From Camelus bactrianus (Eukaryota > Chordata > Mammalia > Artiodactyla > Camelidae): a DNA stretch of 64,000 nucleotides. The translations under genes were made by a program, and so were the position numbers. The stretch is taken from NCBI RefSeq assembly GCF_048773025.1, contig NC_133541.1:152426201-152490200 (forward strand). The letters are read 5' to 3'. Below are positions 51,401 to 64,000 of the stretch, piece by piece (the first letter of the stretch is position 1; each line of letters begins with the position of its first letter). Under the pieces are notes generated by a model. That model was not told the DNA's origin. It ran no database searches and saw nothing but the letters and a program-made list of their open reading frames with translations.

Positions 51401-52424
51401 ACTGAGGTGAGAACATGTGGATTACCAAAGTTTCAACCCCATACAGGGCATATTTACACCAAGGAACATTTACCCTGATTTCACAGAATTTTCCAAAAGC
51501 CAGTTTCGGAAATGAGGCATATTTTGCAGAAAAATGCTCTTTTATCGAGTTCTACCCGATAGACATGTAATTTACATAGTTTACCTGAACGTGACATTCT
51601 GTGCTCCGAACACATTACATGCATCACGGATTCGACAAACAGTTATTACTGATTTGTGAGCATGTGGATTACCGAGCTTTCATTCACCATTCAAGGAATA
51701 TTAACACTTAGAATTATTTACTCTGAGTTCCCAGCTATTTTCTAATGCCAGTTTTGAAAAACAGGCAGTTTTCACAGAAAAACTGTCTTACATCGAGTTC
51801 TATCCAACAGAAATGTAATTGACATAGATTCCCTCACCGTGTAATTCCATGTTCCGTATATGCTACATGCATCACGGATTCGACACATATTCACTGCTGA
51901 GTTGTTAGCATGTGGATTACGGAACTTTCACCTACTATGAAAGGCATATTTACACCGAGAAGCATTTAATCTTATTTCGCAGCATTTTCTTAACTCCAGT
52001 TTAGAAAATGAGGCATGTTGCGCAGAAAAATACTCTTTGAGTGTGTTGTATCCACTAGACCTTTCATTCAAATTGTTTCACTCACCGTGACTTTCCATGT
52101 TCTGAACATGATACATGCATCACGGATTTGAAAAACATTTTTAATGAGTTGTGAGCATTTTTCATGAATTACCGAACTTTCACCCACCATACAAGGCATA
52201 TTTACACCTAGATATATTTATTCTCAGTTTGCAGGTTATTCATTAAGCCAGATTCCAAATTCAGGCAGTTTTCTCAAAACAATCTTCTTGGAGCGAGTTT
52301 TAACCAATAGACATGTCATTTACATTTCTTCCTCCACCGTGACATTCCGTGTTATGATCACGCTACATGCAACACGGATTGGAAAAACATTCATGACTGA
52401 GTTGTGTGCATGTGGATTACTGAA
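48470..52424 (+). repeat. HOR unit U14, 16-mer (3955 bp), haplotype B
   Basis: Canonical order, with a at 48716, b 48961, h 50489, o 52177. It has B markers, closest to U12 at 7910 bp. Private change: GTTGCATGCATC at the end of k. Confidence 0.94.
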
Positions 52425-55400
52425 CTTTCATCCCCATACATGGCAGAGTTACACCTAGAAAATTTTTCTCTGATTTCCCAGCTTTTTCCTAACAGCAGTT
52501 TCGAAAATGAGGTAGATATCCCACAAAAATTCTCTTGGAGCGTGTTCTACCCAATTGGCAACTAATTTACATAGTTTCCTCAGCGTGATATTCCGTGTTC
52601 CGAACACGTTACATGCATCACGGATACGACAAACAGGCATTACAGAGGTGAGAACATGTGGATTAACAAACTTTCAACACCCTACAGGGCATATTTACAC
52701 CAAGAAACATTTACTCTGAGTTCGCAATTTTTTCCTAATGACAGTTTTGAAAATGAGGGAGATTTCGCAGAGAAATGCCTTGCAGCGAGTTCTACCCAAT
52801 AGAAATGTAATTTACATAATTCCCCTCACCGTGACATTCCGTGTTCCGAACATTCTACAAGCATCAAGGATTTCACAAGCATTCATTACTGAGATGTGAC
52901 TATGTGTATTGCGATCTTTCATCCACCATGCAAGGCATATTTATACCTAGAAAGTTTTACCAGATTTTGCAGAAATTTCCTAATGTCAGTTTCAAAAATC
53001 ATGAAGATTTCGCAGAAAAATTCTCTTGGGGCGAGTGCTATCAAATAGTATTTTAATTTACATAGTTTCCCTCACCATGATATTGCGTGTTCTGAGTAAG
53101 CTACATGCATGATGGATTTGACAAACATTACTTACTGAGTTGTGAGCATGTGGATTACCGATCTTTCAACCACCATAATAGGCATATTGTCACCTAGAAG
53201 CATTTACTCAGATTTCGCAGCTTTTCCTAAAACCAGTTTCGGAAATGAGTCATATTTTGTGGAAAAATTCTCTTGTAGGGAGTTCTTCCCGATAGATATG
53301 TAATTTACATAGCTTAACTGATTGTGTCATTCCGTCTTCCGAACACGTTAAATACAACACGGATTCGAAAAACATTCATTACTGAGTTGTGAGCATGTGG
53401 ATAACCGAACTTTCAGTCACCATTCAAGGCATATAAACACCTAGAAATATTTATTTTGAGTTCGCATATTTTTTCTATTGCCAGTATCAAAAATCAGGCA
53501 GTTTCCACAGAAATATCCTTGTGGAGGAAGTTATACACAATAGACATGTAATTTACTTAGTTGCCCTCACCGTGAATATCCGTGTTCTGAACACACTACA
53601 TGCATGATGGATTCGTCAAACATTTATTTCTGAGTTGTGAACATGTGGATTACTGAACTTTCATCCACCATAGAAGGCATATTTACACATAGAAACACTT
53701 ACTCTGGTGTCGCAGGATTTTCCTAATGCCACATGCGAAAATGAGGTAGATTTCACAGAAAAATCCTCTTGGAGCGATTTATAACCAATAGACATGTAAT
53801 TTACACAGTTTCCCTCACCATGACGTTCCGTGTTCAGAACAGGCTTTATGTATCACAGACTCGACAAAGAATCATTACTGAGTTCTGAGAATGTGGATTA
53901 CAGAACTTTCATCCACCATACAAGGCATTTTAAACCTAGAAACATTTAGTCTGTGTGCGCAGATTTTCCCTAATGTCAGATTCGAAAATCAGGCAGTTTT
54001 CACAGAAAAATACTCTTGGAGCGATTTCTACCCAATAGACATGTAATATAATTTGTTTCCCTTACCGTGACATTCGGTGTTCCGAAAATGCTACACGCAT
54101 TACGGATTCGACAAACAATGGTTACTGAGCTGTGAGCATGTGGATTACCGAACTTTCATTCACCATAAAAGGAATCCTTACACATAGAATTATTTCCCTT
54201 GATTTTGCAGCTTATTCTTATTGCCAGGTTAGAAAATGAGAAAGATTGTGCAGAAAAATCCTCTTTCAGTGAGTTCTACACACGAGACATATAAATTACA
54301 TTGTTTTCCAGAACGTGACATCCGTGTTCCCAACACAATACAAGCATCACGGATTCGACAAAAATTCATTACTGAGATGTGAGCATGTGTATTAAAAACT
54401 TTCATTCACCATGCATGGCATATTTATTCCTAGAAATATTTACTCAGAATTCGCAGGATTTTCATGATGCCTGTTTCAGAAATCATGAAGATTTTGCAGT
54501 AAAATCCTCTTGGTGCGGGTTCTACCAAATAGAAATTTAATTTACACAGTTTCCCTAACCATGATATTCTGTGTTTCGAACACGCTACATGCATGACGGA
54601 TTGCACAAACATTCTTTAATGAGTTGTGAGCATGTGGAGTACCGAACTTTCATCAACCATAAAAGGCATATTGTCACCTAGAAGCATTGACTCAGATTTC
54701 GCAGCTTTTCCTAACGCCTGTTTTGGATATGAGGAATTTTTCACAGATAAATGGTCTTATAGCGAGTTCTACCCGACAGATATGTAATTTCCATAGCTTA
54801 CCTGACCGTGTCATTCCATCTTCCAAACACATTAATTGCATCACAGACTTGAAAAACATTCATTACTGAGTTGTGAGCATGTGGATTACCGAAATCTCAT
54901 TCACCATTAAAGGCATATGTGCACCTACAGAATTTACTCTTATTTTGCAGCTTTTTCTAATGCCAGTTTAAAAATGAGGCAAATGGCTCAGTAAAATACA
55001 CTTTGGGCTTGATGTACCCACTAGACTTCTAGTTTACATAGTCTCCTCACCATGATATTCTGTGTTCCGAACACATTACATGCATCACGGTTTCGAGAAA
55101 ACATTCATTACTGAGTTGTGAGCACGAGGATTAATGAACATTCATCACCAAAATGGTCATATTGACACCGCAGAAATTTTACTCTTATTTCCCAGCTTTT
55201 TCCTAACACCAGTTTTGAAATTGAGGTAGATATCACAGAAAAATTCTCTCGAAGCGAGTTCTTCCCAATCGACATTGAATTTACATAGTTTCCTCACCGT
55301 GATATTCCACGTTCCGAACCTGTTACATGCATCAAGGATACGACAAACATTCATTACTGAGGTGAGAACATGTGGATTACCAAAGTTTCAACCCCATACA

Positions 55401-56378
55401 GGGCATATTTACACCAAGGAACATTTACCCTGATTTCACAGAATTTTCCAAAAGCCAGTTTCGGAAATGAGGCATATTTTGCAGAAAAATGCTCTTTTAT
55501 CGAGTTCTACCCGATAGACATGTAATTTACATAGTTTACCTGAACGTGACATTCTGTGCTCCGAACACATTACATGCATCACGGATTCGACAAACAGTTA
55601 TTACTGATTTGTGAGCATGTGGATTACCGAGCTTTCATTCACCATTCAAGGAATATTAACACTTAGAATTATTTACTCTGAGTTCCCAGCTATTTTCTAA
55701 TGCCAGTTTTGAAAAACAGGCAGTTTTCCCAGAAAAACCGTCTTACATCGAGTTCTATCCAACAGAAATGTAATTGACATAGATTCCCTCACCGTGTAAT
55801 TCCATGTTCCGTATATGCTACATGCATCACGGATTCGACACATATTCACTGCTGAGTTGTTAGCATGTGGATTACGGAACTTTCACCTACTATGAAAGGC
55901 ATATTTACACCGAGAAGCATTTAATCTTATTTCGCAGCATTTTCTTAACTCCAGTTTAGAAAATGAGGCATGTTGTGCAGAAAAATACTCTTTGAGTGTG
56001 TTGTATCCAGTAGACCTTTCATTCAAATTGTTTCACTCACCGTGACTTTCCATGTTCTGAACATGATACATGCATCACGGAATCGAAAAACATTTTTAAT
56101 GAGTTGTGAGCATTTTTCATGAATTACCGAACTTTCACCCACCATACAAGTCATATTTACACCTAGATATATTTATTCTCAGTTTGCAGGTTATTCATAA
56201 AGCCAGATTCCAAAATCAGGCAGTTTTCTTAAAAAAATCCTCTTGGAGCGAGTTCTAATAATAGACATGTCATTTACATTTCTTCCTCCAGCGTGACATT
56301 CCGTGTTATGAACACGCTACATGCAACACGGATTCGAGAAACATTCATGACTGAGTTGTGAGCATGTGGATTATTGAA
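52425..56378 (+). repeat. HOR unit U15, 16-mer (3954 bp), haplotype A'
   Basis: Canonical order, with a at 52671, b 52916, h 54444, o 56132. It matches U13 through most of its length. The o monomer near its right end switches to a new variant (TTCTTAAAAAAATCC, GTTCTAATAATAGAC) with a 1-bp loss, which is also in U16. Confidence 0.94.
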
Positions 56379-59300
56379 CTTTCATCTCCATACATGGCAG
56401 AGTTACACCTAGAAAATTTTTCTCTGATTTCCCAGCTTTTTCCTAACAGCAGTTTCGAAAATGAGGTAGATATCCCACAAAAATTCTCTTGGAGCGTGTT
56501 CTACCCAATTGGCAACTAATTTACATAGTTTCCTCAGCGTGATATTCCGTGTTCCGAACACGTTACATGCATCACGGATACGACAAACAGGCATAACAGA
56601 GGTGAGAACATGTGGATTAACAAACTTTCAACACCCTACAGGGCATATTTACACCAAGAAACATTTACTCTGAGTTCACAGTTTTTTCCTAATGACAGTT
56701 TTGAAAATGAGGGAGATTTCGCAGAGAAATGCCTTGCAGCGAGTTCTACCCAATAGAAATGTAATTTACATAATTCCCCTCACCGTGACATTCCGTGTTC
56801 CGAACATTCTACAAGCATCAAGGATTTCACAAGCATTCATTACTGAGATGTGACTATGTGTATTGCGATCTTTCATCCACCATGCAAGGCATATTTATAC
56901 CTAGAAAGTTTTACCAGATTTTGCAGAAATTTCCTAATGTCAGTTTCAAAAATCATGAAGATTTCGCAGAAAAATTCTCTTGGGGCGAGTGCTATCAAAT
57001 AGTATTTTAATTTACATAGTTTCCCTCACCATGATATTGCGTGTTCTGAGTAAGCTACATGCATGACGGATTTGACAAACATTACTTACTGAGTTGTGAG
57101 CATGTGGATTACCGATCTTTCAACCACCATAATAGGCATATTGTCACCTAGAAGCATTTACTCAGATTTCGCAGCTTTTCCTAAAACCAGTTTGGGAAAT
57201 GAGTCATATTTTGTGGAAAAATTCTCTTGTAGGGAGTTCTTCCCGATAGATATGTAATTTACATGGCTTAACTGATTGTGTCATTCCATCTTCCGAACAC
57301 GTTAAATACAACACGGATTCGAAAAACATTCATTACTGAGTTGTGAGCATGTGGATAACCGAACTTTCAGTCACCATTCAAGGCATATAATCACCTAGAA
57401 ATATTTATTTTGAGTTCGCATATTTTTTCTATTGCCAGTATCAAAAATCAGGCAGTTTCCACAGAAATATGCTTGTGGAGGAAGTTATACACAATAGACA
57501 TGTAATTTACATAGTTGCCCTCACCGTGAATATCCGTGTTCTGAACACACTACATGCATGACGGATTCGTCAAACATTTATTTCTGAGTTGTGAACATGT
57601 GGATTACTGAACTTTCATCCACCATAGAAGGCATATTTACACATAGAAACACTTACTCTGGTGTCGCAGGATTTTCCTAATGCCACATGCGAAAATGAGG
57701 TAGATTTCACAGAAATATCCTCTTGGAGCGATTTATAACCAATAGACATGTAATTTACACAGTTTCCCTCACCATGACGTTCCGTGTTCAGAACAGGCTT
57801 TATGTATCACAGACTCGACAAAGAATCATTACTGAGTTCTGAGAATGTGGATTAGAGAACTTTCATCCACCATACAAGGCATTTTAAACCTAGAAACATT
57901 TAGTCTGTGTGCGCAGATTTTCCCTAATGTCAGATTCGAAAATCAGGCAGTTTTCACAGAAAAATACTCTTGGAGCGATTTCTACCCAATAGACATGTAA
58001 TATAATTTGTTTCCCTTACCGTGACATTCGGTGTTCCGAAAATGCTACACGCATTACGGATTCGACAAACAATGGTTACTGAGCTGTGAGCATGTGGATT
58101 ACCGAACTTTCATTCACCATAAAAGGAATCCTTACACATAGAATTATTTCCCTTGATTTTGCAGCTTATTCTTATTGCCAGGTTAGAAAATGAGAAAGAT
58201 TGTGCAGAAAAATCCTCTTTCAGTGAGTTCTACACACGAGACATATAAATTACATTGTTTTCCAGAACGTGACATCCGTGTTCCCAACACAATACAAGCA
58301 TCACGGATTCGACAAAAATTCATTACTGAGATGTGAGCATGTGTATTAAAAACTTTCATTCACCATGCATGGCATATTTATTCCTAGAAATATTTACTCA
58401 GAATTCGCAGGATTTTCATGATGCCTGTTTCAGAAATCATGAAGTTTTTGCAGTAAAATCCTCTTGGTGCGAGTTCTACCAAATAGAAATTTAATTTACA
58501 CAGTTTCCCTAACCATGATATTCTGTGTTTCGAACACGCTACATGCATGACGGATGGCACAAACATTCTTTAATGAGTTGTGAGCATGTGGAGTACCGAA
58601 CTTTCATCCACCATAAAAGGCATATTGTCACCTAGAAGCATTGACTCAGATTTCGCAGCTTTTCCTAACGCCAGTTTTGGATATGAGGAATTTTTCACAG
58701 ATAAATGGTCTTATAGCGAGTTCTACCCGACAGATATGTAATTTCCATAGCTTACCTGAACGTGTCATTCCATCTTCCAAACACATTAATTGCATCACAG
58801 ACTTGAAAAACATTCATTACTGAGTTGTGAGCATGTGGATTACCGAAATCTCATTCACCATTAAAGGCATATGTGCACCTACAGAATTTACTCTGATTTT
58901 GCAGATTTTTCTAATGCCAGTTTAAAAATGAGGCAGATGGCTCAGTAAAATACACTTTGAGCTTGATGTACCCACTAGACTTCTAGTTTACATAGTCTCC
59001 TCACCATGATATTCTGTGTTCCGAACACATTACATGCATCACGGATTCGAGAAAACATTCATTACTGAGTTGTGAGCACGAGGATTAATGAACATTCATC
59101 ACCAAAATGGTCATATTGACACCGCAGAAATTTTACTCTTATTTCCCAGCTTTTTCCTAACACCAGTTTTGAAATTGAGGTAGATATCACAGAAAAATTC
59201 TCTCGGAGCGAGTTCTTCCCAATCGACATTGAATTTACATAGTTTCCTCACCGTGATATTCCACGTTCCGAACCTGTTACATGCATCAAGGATACGACAA

Positions 59301-60332
59301 ACATTCATTACTGAGGTGAGAACATGTGGATTACCAAAGTTTCAACCCCATACAGGGCATATTTACACCAAGGAACATTTACCCTGATTTCACAGAATTT
59401 TCCAAAAGCCAGTTTCGGAAATGAGGCATATTTTGCAGAAAAATGCTCTTTTATCGAGTTCTACCCGATAGACATGTAATTTACATAGTTTACCTGAACG
59501 TGACATTCTGTGCTCCGAACACATTACATGCATCACGGATTCGACAAACAGTTATTACTGATTTGTGAGCATGTGGATTACCGAGCTTTCATTCACCATT
59601 CAAGGAATATTAACACTTAGAATTATTTACTCTGAGTTCCCAGCTATTTTCTAATGCCAGTTTTGAAAAACAGGCAGTTTTCCCAGAAAAACCGTCTTAC
59701 ATCGAGTTCTATCCAACAGAAATGTAATTGACATAGATTCCCTCACCGTGTAATTCCATGTTCCGTATATGCTACATGCATCACGGATTCGACACATATT
59801 CACTGCTGAGTTGTTAGCATGTGGATTACGGAACTTTCACCTACTATGAAAGGCATATTTACACCGAGAAGCATTTAATCTTATTTCGCAGCATTTTCTT
59901 AACTCCAGTTTAGAAAATGAGGCATGTTGTGCAGAAAAATACTCTTTGAGTGTGTTGTATCCAGTAGACCTTTCATTCAAATTGTTTCACTCACCGTGAC
60001 TTTCCATGTTCTGAACATGATACATGCATCACGGAATCGAAAAACATTTTTAATGAGTTGTGAGCATTTTTCATGAATTACCGAACTTTCACCCACCATA
60101 CAAGTCATATTTACACCTAGATATATTTATTCTCAGTTTGCAGGTTATTCATAAAGCCAGATTCCAAAATCAGGCAGTTTTCTTAAAAAAATCCTCTTGG
60201 AGCGAGTTCTAATAATAGACATGTCATTTACATTTCTTCCTCCAGCGTGACATTCCGTGTTATGAACACGCTACATGCAACACGGATTCGAGAAACATTC
60301 ATGACTGAGTTGTGAGCATGTGGATTATTGAA
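56379..60332 (+). repeat. HOR unit U16, 16-mer (3954 bp), mosaic haplotype
   Basis: Canonical order, with a at 56625, b 56870, h 58398, o 60086. It has B-type d (CATATAATCACC, TTTACATAGTTG) and i (CATCCACCAT), but the A'-type f variant ATTTTAAACC. Private to U16-U17 are TATTGAACTTTCATCTCC in p, CAGTTTGGGAAATGAG in c, ATATGCTTGTGGAGG in d and CGGATGGCAC in h. Confidence 0.94.
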
Positions 60333-63300
60333 CTTTCATCTCCATACATGGCAGAGTTACACCTAGAAAATTTTTCTCTGATTTCCCAGCTTTTTCCTAA
60401 CAGCAGTTTCGAAAATGAGGTAGATATCCCACAAAAATTCTCTTGGAGCGTGTTCTACCCAATTGGCAACTAATTTACATAGTTTCCTCAGCGTGATATT
60501 CCGTGTTCCGAACACGTTACATGCATCACGGATACGACAAACAGGCATAACAGAGGTGAGAACATGTGGATTAACAAACTTTCAACACCCTACAGGGCAT
60601 ATTTACACCAAGAAACATTTACTCTGAGTTCACAGTTTTTTCCTAATGACAGTTTTGAAAATGAGGGAGATTTCGCAGAGAAATGCCTTGCAGCGAGTTC
60701 TACCCAATAGAAATGTAATTTACATAATTCCCCTCACCGTGACATTCCGTGTTCCGAACATTCTACAAGCATCAAGGATTTCACAAGCATTCATTACTGA
60801 GATGTGACTATGTGTATTGCGATCTTTCATCCACCATGCAAGGCATATTTATACCTAGAAAGTTTTACCAGATTTTGCAGAAATTTCCTAATGTCAGTTT
60901 CAAAAATCATGAAGATTTCGCAGAAAAATTCTCTTGGGGCGAGTGCTATCAAATAGTATTTTAATTTACATAGTTTCCCTCACCATGATATTGCGTGTTC
61001 TGAGTAAGCTACATGCATGACGGATTTGACAAACATTACTTACTGAGTTGTGAGCATGTGGATTACCGATCTTTCAACCACCATAATAGGCATATTGTCA
61101 CCTAGAAGCATTTACTCAGATTTCGCAGCTTTTCCTAAAACCAGTTTGGGAAATGAGTCATATTTTGTGGAAAAATTCTCTTGTAGGGAGTTCTTCCCGA
61201 TAGATATGTAATTTACATGGCTTAACTGATTGTGTCATTCCATCTTCCGAACACGTTAAATACAACACGGATTCGAAAAACATTCATTACTGAGTTGTGA
61301 GCATGTGGATAACCGAACTTTCAGTCACCATTCAAGGCATATAATCACCTAGAAATATTTATTTTGAGTTCGCATATTTTTTCTATTGCCAGTATCAAAA
61401 ATCAGGCAGTTTCCACAGAAATATGCTTGTGGAGGAAGTTATACACAATAGACATGTAATTTACATAGTTGCCCTCACCGTGAATATCCGTGTTCTGAAC
61501 ACACTACATGCATGACGGATTCGTCAAACATTTATTTCTGAGTTGTGAACATGTGGATTACTGAACTTTCATCCACCATAGAAGGCATATTTACACATAG
61601 AAACACTTACTCTGGTGTCGCAGGATTTTCCTAATGCCACATCCGAAAATGAGGTAGATTTCACAGAAATATCCTCTTGGAGCGATTTATAACCAATAGA
61701 CATGTAATTTACACAGTTTCCCTCACCATGACGTTCCGTGTTCAGAACAGGCTTTATGTATCACAGACTCGACAAAGAATCATTACTGAGTTCTGAGAAT
61801 GTGGATTAGAGAACTTTCATCCACCATACAAGGCATTTTAAACCTAGAAACATTTAGTCTGTGTGCGCAGATTTTCCCTAATGTCAGATTCGATAATCAG
61901 GCAGTTTTCACAGAAAAATACTCTTGGAGCGAGTTCTACCCAATAGACATGTAATATAATTTGTTTCCCTTACCGTGACATTCGGTGTTCCGAAAATGCT
62001 ACACGCATTACGGATTCGACAAACAATGGTTACTGAGCTGTGAGCATGTGGATTACCGAACTTTCATTCACCATAAAAGGAATCCTTACACATAGAATTA
62101 TTTCCCTTGATTTTGCAGCTTATTCTTATTGCCAGGTTAGAAAATGAGAAAGATTGTGCAGAAAAATCCTCTTTCAGTGAGTTCTACACACGAGACATAT
62201 AAATTACATTGTTTTCCAGAACGTGACATCCGTGTTCCCAACACAATACAAGCATCACGGATTCGACAAAAATTCATTACTGAGATGTGAGCATGTGTAT
62301 TAAAAACTTTCATTCACCATGCATGGCATATTTATTCCTAGAAATATTTACTCAGAATTCGCAGGATTTTCATGATGCCTGTTTCAGAAATCATGAAGTT
62401 TTTGCAGTAAAATCCTCTTGGTGCGAGTTCTACCAAATAGAAATTTAATTTACACAGTTTCCCTAACCATGATATTCTGTGTTTCGAACACGCTACATGC
62501 ATGACGGATGGCACAAACATTCTTTAATGAGTTGTGAGCATGTGGAGTACCGAACTTTCATCCACCATAAAAGGCATATTGTCACCTAGAAGCATTGACT
62601 CAGATTTCGCAGCTTTTCCTAACGCCAGTTTTGGATATGAGGAATTTTTCACAGATAAATGGTCTTATAGCGAGTTCTACCCGACAGATATGTAATTTCC
62701 ATAGCTTACCTGAACGTGTCATTCCATCTTCCAAACACATTAATTGCATCACAGACTTGAAAAACATTCATTACTGAGTTGTGAGCATGTGGATTACCGA
62801 AATCTCATTCACCATTAAAGGCATATGTGCACCTACAGAATTTACTCTGATTTTGCAGATTTTTCTAATGCCAGTTTAAAAATGAGGCAGATGGCTCAGT
62901 AAAATACACTTTGAGCTTGATGTACCCACTAGACTTCTAGTTTACATAGTCTTCTCACCATGATATTCTGTGTTCCGAACACATTACATGCATCACGGAT
63001 TCGAGAAAACATTCATTACTGAGTTGTGAGCACGAGGATTAATGAACATTCATCACCAAAATGGTCATATTGACACCGCAGAAATTTTACTCTTATTTCC
63101 CAGCTTTTTCCTAACACCAGTTTTGAAATTGAGGTAGATATCACAGAAAAATTCTCTCGGAGCGAGTTCTTCCCAATCGACATTGAATTTACATAGTTTC
63201 CTCACCGTGATATTCCACGTTCCGAACCTGTTACATGCATCAAGGATACGACAAACATTCATTACTGAGGTGAGAACATGTGGATTACCAAAGTTTCAAC

Positions 63301-64000
63301 CCCATACAGGGCATATTTACACCAAGGAACATTTACCCTGATTTCACAGAATTTTCCAAAAGCCAGTTTCGGAAATGAGGCATATTTTGCAGAAAAATGC
63401 TCTTTTATCGAGTTCTACCCGATAGACATGTAATTTACATAGTTTACCTGAACGTGACATTCTGTGCTCCGAACACATTACATGCATCACGGATTCGACA
63501 AACAGTTATTACTGATTTGTGAGCATGTGGATTACCGAGCTTTCATTCACCATTCAAGGAATATTAACACTTAGAATTATTTACTCTGAGTTCCCAGCTA
63601 TTTTCTAATGCCAGTTTTGAAAAACAGGCAGTTTTCACAGAAAAACCGTCTTACATCGAGTTCTATCCAACAGAAATGTAATTGACATAGATTCCCTCAC
63701 CGTGTAATTCCATGTTCCGTATATGCTACATGCATCACGGATTCGACACATATTCACTGCTGAGTTTTTAGCATGTGGATTACGGAACTTTCACCTACTA
63801 TGAAAGGCATATTTACACCGAGAAGCATTTAATCTTATTTCACAGCATTTTCTTAACTCCAGTTTAGAAAATGAGGCATGTTGCGCAGAAAAATACTCTT
63901 TGAGTGTGTTGTATCCACTAGACCTTTCATTCAAATTGTTTCACTCACCGTGACTTTCCATTTTCTGAACACGATACATGCATCACGGATTCGAAAAACA
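60333..64000 (+). repeat. HOR unit U17, 16-mer truncated by window end inside n
   Basis: Canonical order from p60333, a60579, b60824 to n63788, where the window stops. It is almost identical to U16 at a 3954-bp offset. Differences seen include CATCCGAAAATG in e, GATAATCAGG and GCGAGTTCTACCC in f, and, in n, a return to TGTTGCGCAG and CCACTAGACC. Confidence 0.94.

Larger units (their letters stand above)
1..64000 (+). repeat. Satellite DNA array, ~247-bp monomer with 16-monomer higher-order repeat
   Basis: The window is filled edge to edge by about 259 head-to-tail copies of a 245-252 bp AT-rich monomer. Recurrent landmarks in each copy are GAGCATGTGGATTACC, then CTTTCAnCCACCAT, GGCATATTTACACC, a CGCAG box, CAGAAAAATnCTCTTGG, a TGTAATTTACA block, CTCACCGTGACATTCC, and ATGCATCACGGATTCGAC. 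All copies lie on the same strand, and I found no inversion, gap, inserted transposon or unique DNA. Types repeat in a fixed order with a 3955-bp period. This pattern is typical of eukaryotic centromeric or pericentromeric satellites made homogeneous by unequal exchange. The family itself is not one I recognise, so the taxon is left open. Confidence 0.97.

Noticed and set aside
1-64000. CENP-B box (TTCGnnnnAnnCGGG) on either strand
   Set aside because: Candidate starts such as TTCGGAAATGAGG (c, l) and CCCGATAGATATG or CCCGACAGATATG (c, l, i) lack the required remaining positions. None satisfied the core by eye; an exact computer scan would settle it.
28695-64000. Assembly artefact from collapsed or duplicated reads
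   Set aside because: Units differ by ordered, type-specific variants and an alternating haplotype pattern, which copying errors in assembly would not make easily. The near-identical U16/U17 pair is the one place where copy number deserves confirmation with long reads.

Overview
The whole 64 kb window is one uninterrupted tandem satellite array. I see no protein-coding gene, RNA gene, transposon, CRISPR array or unique sequence in it. The basic monomer is about 247 bp (245-252 bp), AT-rich, always head-to-tail in the same orientation, with about 259 copies end to end. The organisation implies a eukaryotic centromeric or pericentromeric (possibly other heterochromatic) region. I do not recognise the satellite family and cannot name the taxon. 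It is not 171-bp alpha satellite, and I found no canonical CENP-B box by eye.

The array has a strong higher-order repeat (HOR) structure. Taking each monomer to start at the C of its conserved CTTTCA (position equivalents are used where that motif is mutated), I sort the monomers into 16 diagnostic types, called a to p here. The complete HOR is p-a-b-c-d-e-f-g-h-i-j-k-l-m-n-o, 3955 bp. Cut after type o, the layout is: U0 1-3467 (j and k fused); U1 3468-7420 (16-mer); U2-U4 7421-16330 (three 12-mers of 2970 bp lacking p,a,b,c); U5 16331-20283 (16-mer); U6 20284-23006 (11-mer, 2723 bp, lacking p,a,b,c,d); U7 23007-25971 (12-mer, 2965 bp, lacking c,d,e,f); U8 25972-28694 (11-mer, 2723 bp); U9-U16 28695-60332 (eight 16-mers of 3955 or 3954 bp); U17 60333-64000 (16-mer cut by the window end inside n).

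Three further layers are visible. (1) Apart from the j/k fusion in U0, every loss of monomers falls inside the p-to-f segment, while g-to-o is kept in every unit. (2) From 28.7 to about 56 kb the 16-mers alternate between two haplotypes, giving a super-period of 7910 bp; the last two units (U16, U17) are a younger, nearly identical pair. (3) Inside the HOR, types b-c resemble h-i and types k-l resemble p-a, pointing to older segmental duplications. Many monomers also carry one or two short dyad symmetries, with centres 36 bp apart where both are clear. These are candidate features for centromere function in an array without an obvious CENP-B box. The short open frames (60-84 codons) on both strands recur with the HOR period and are by-products of the repeat.
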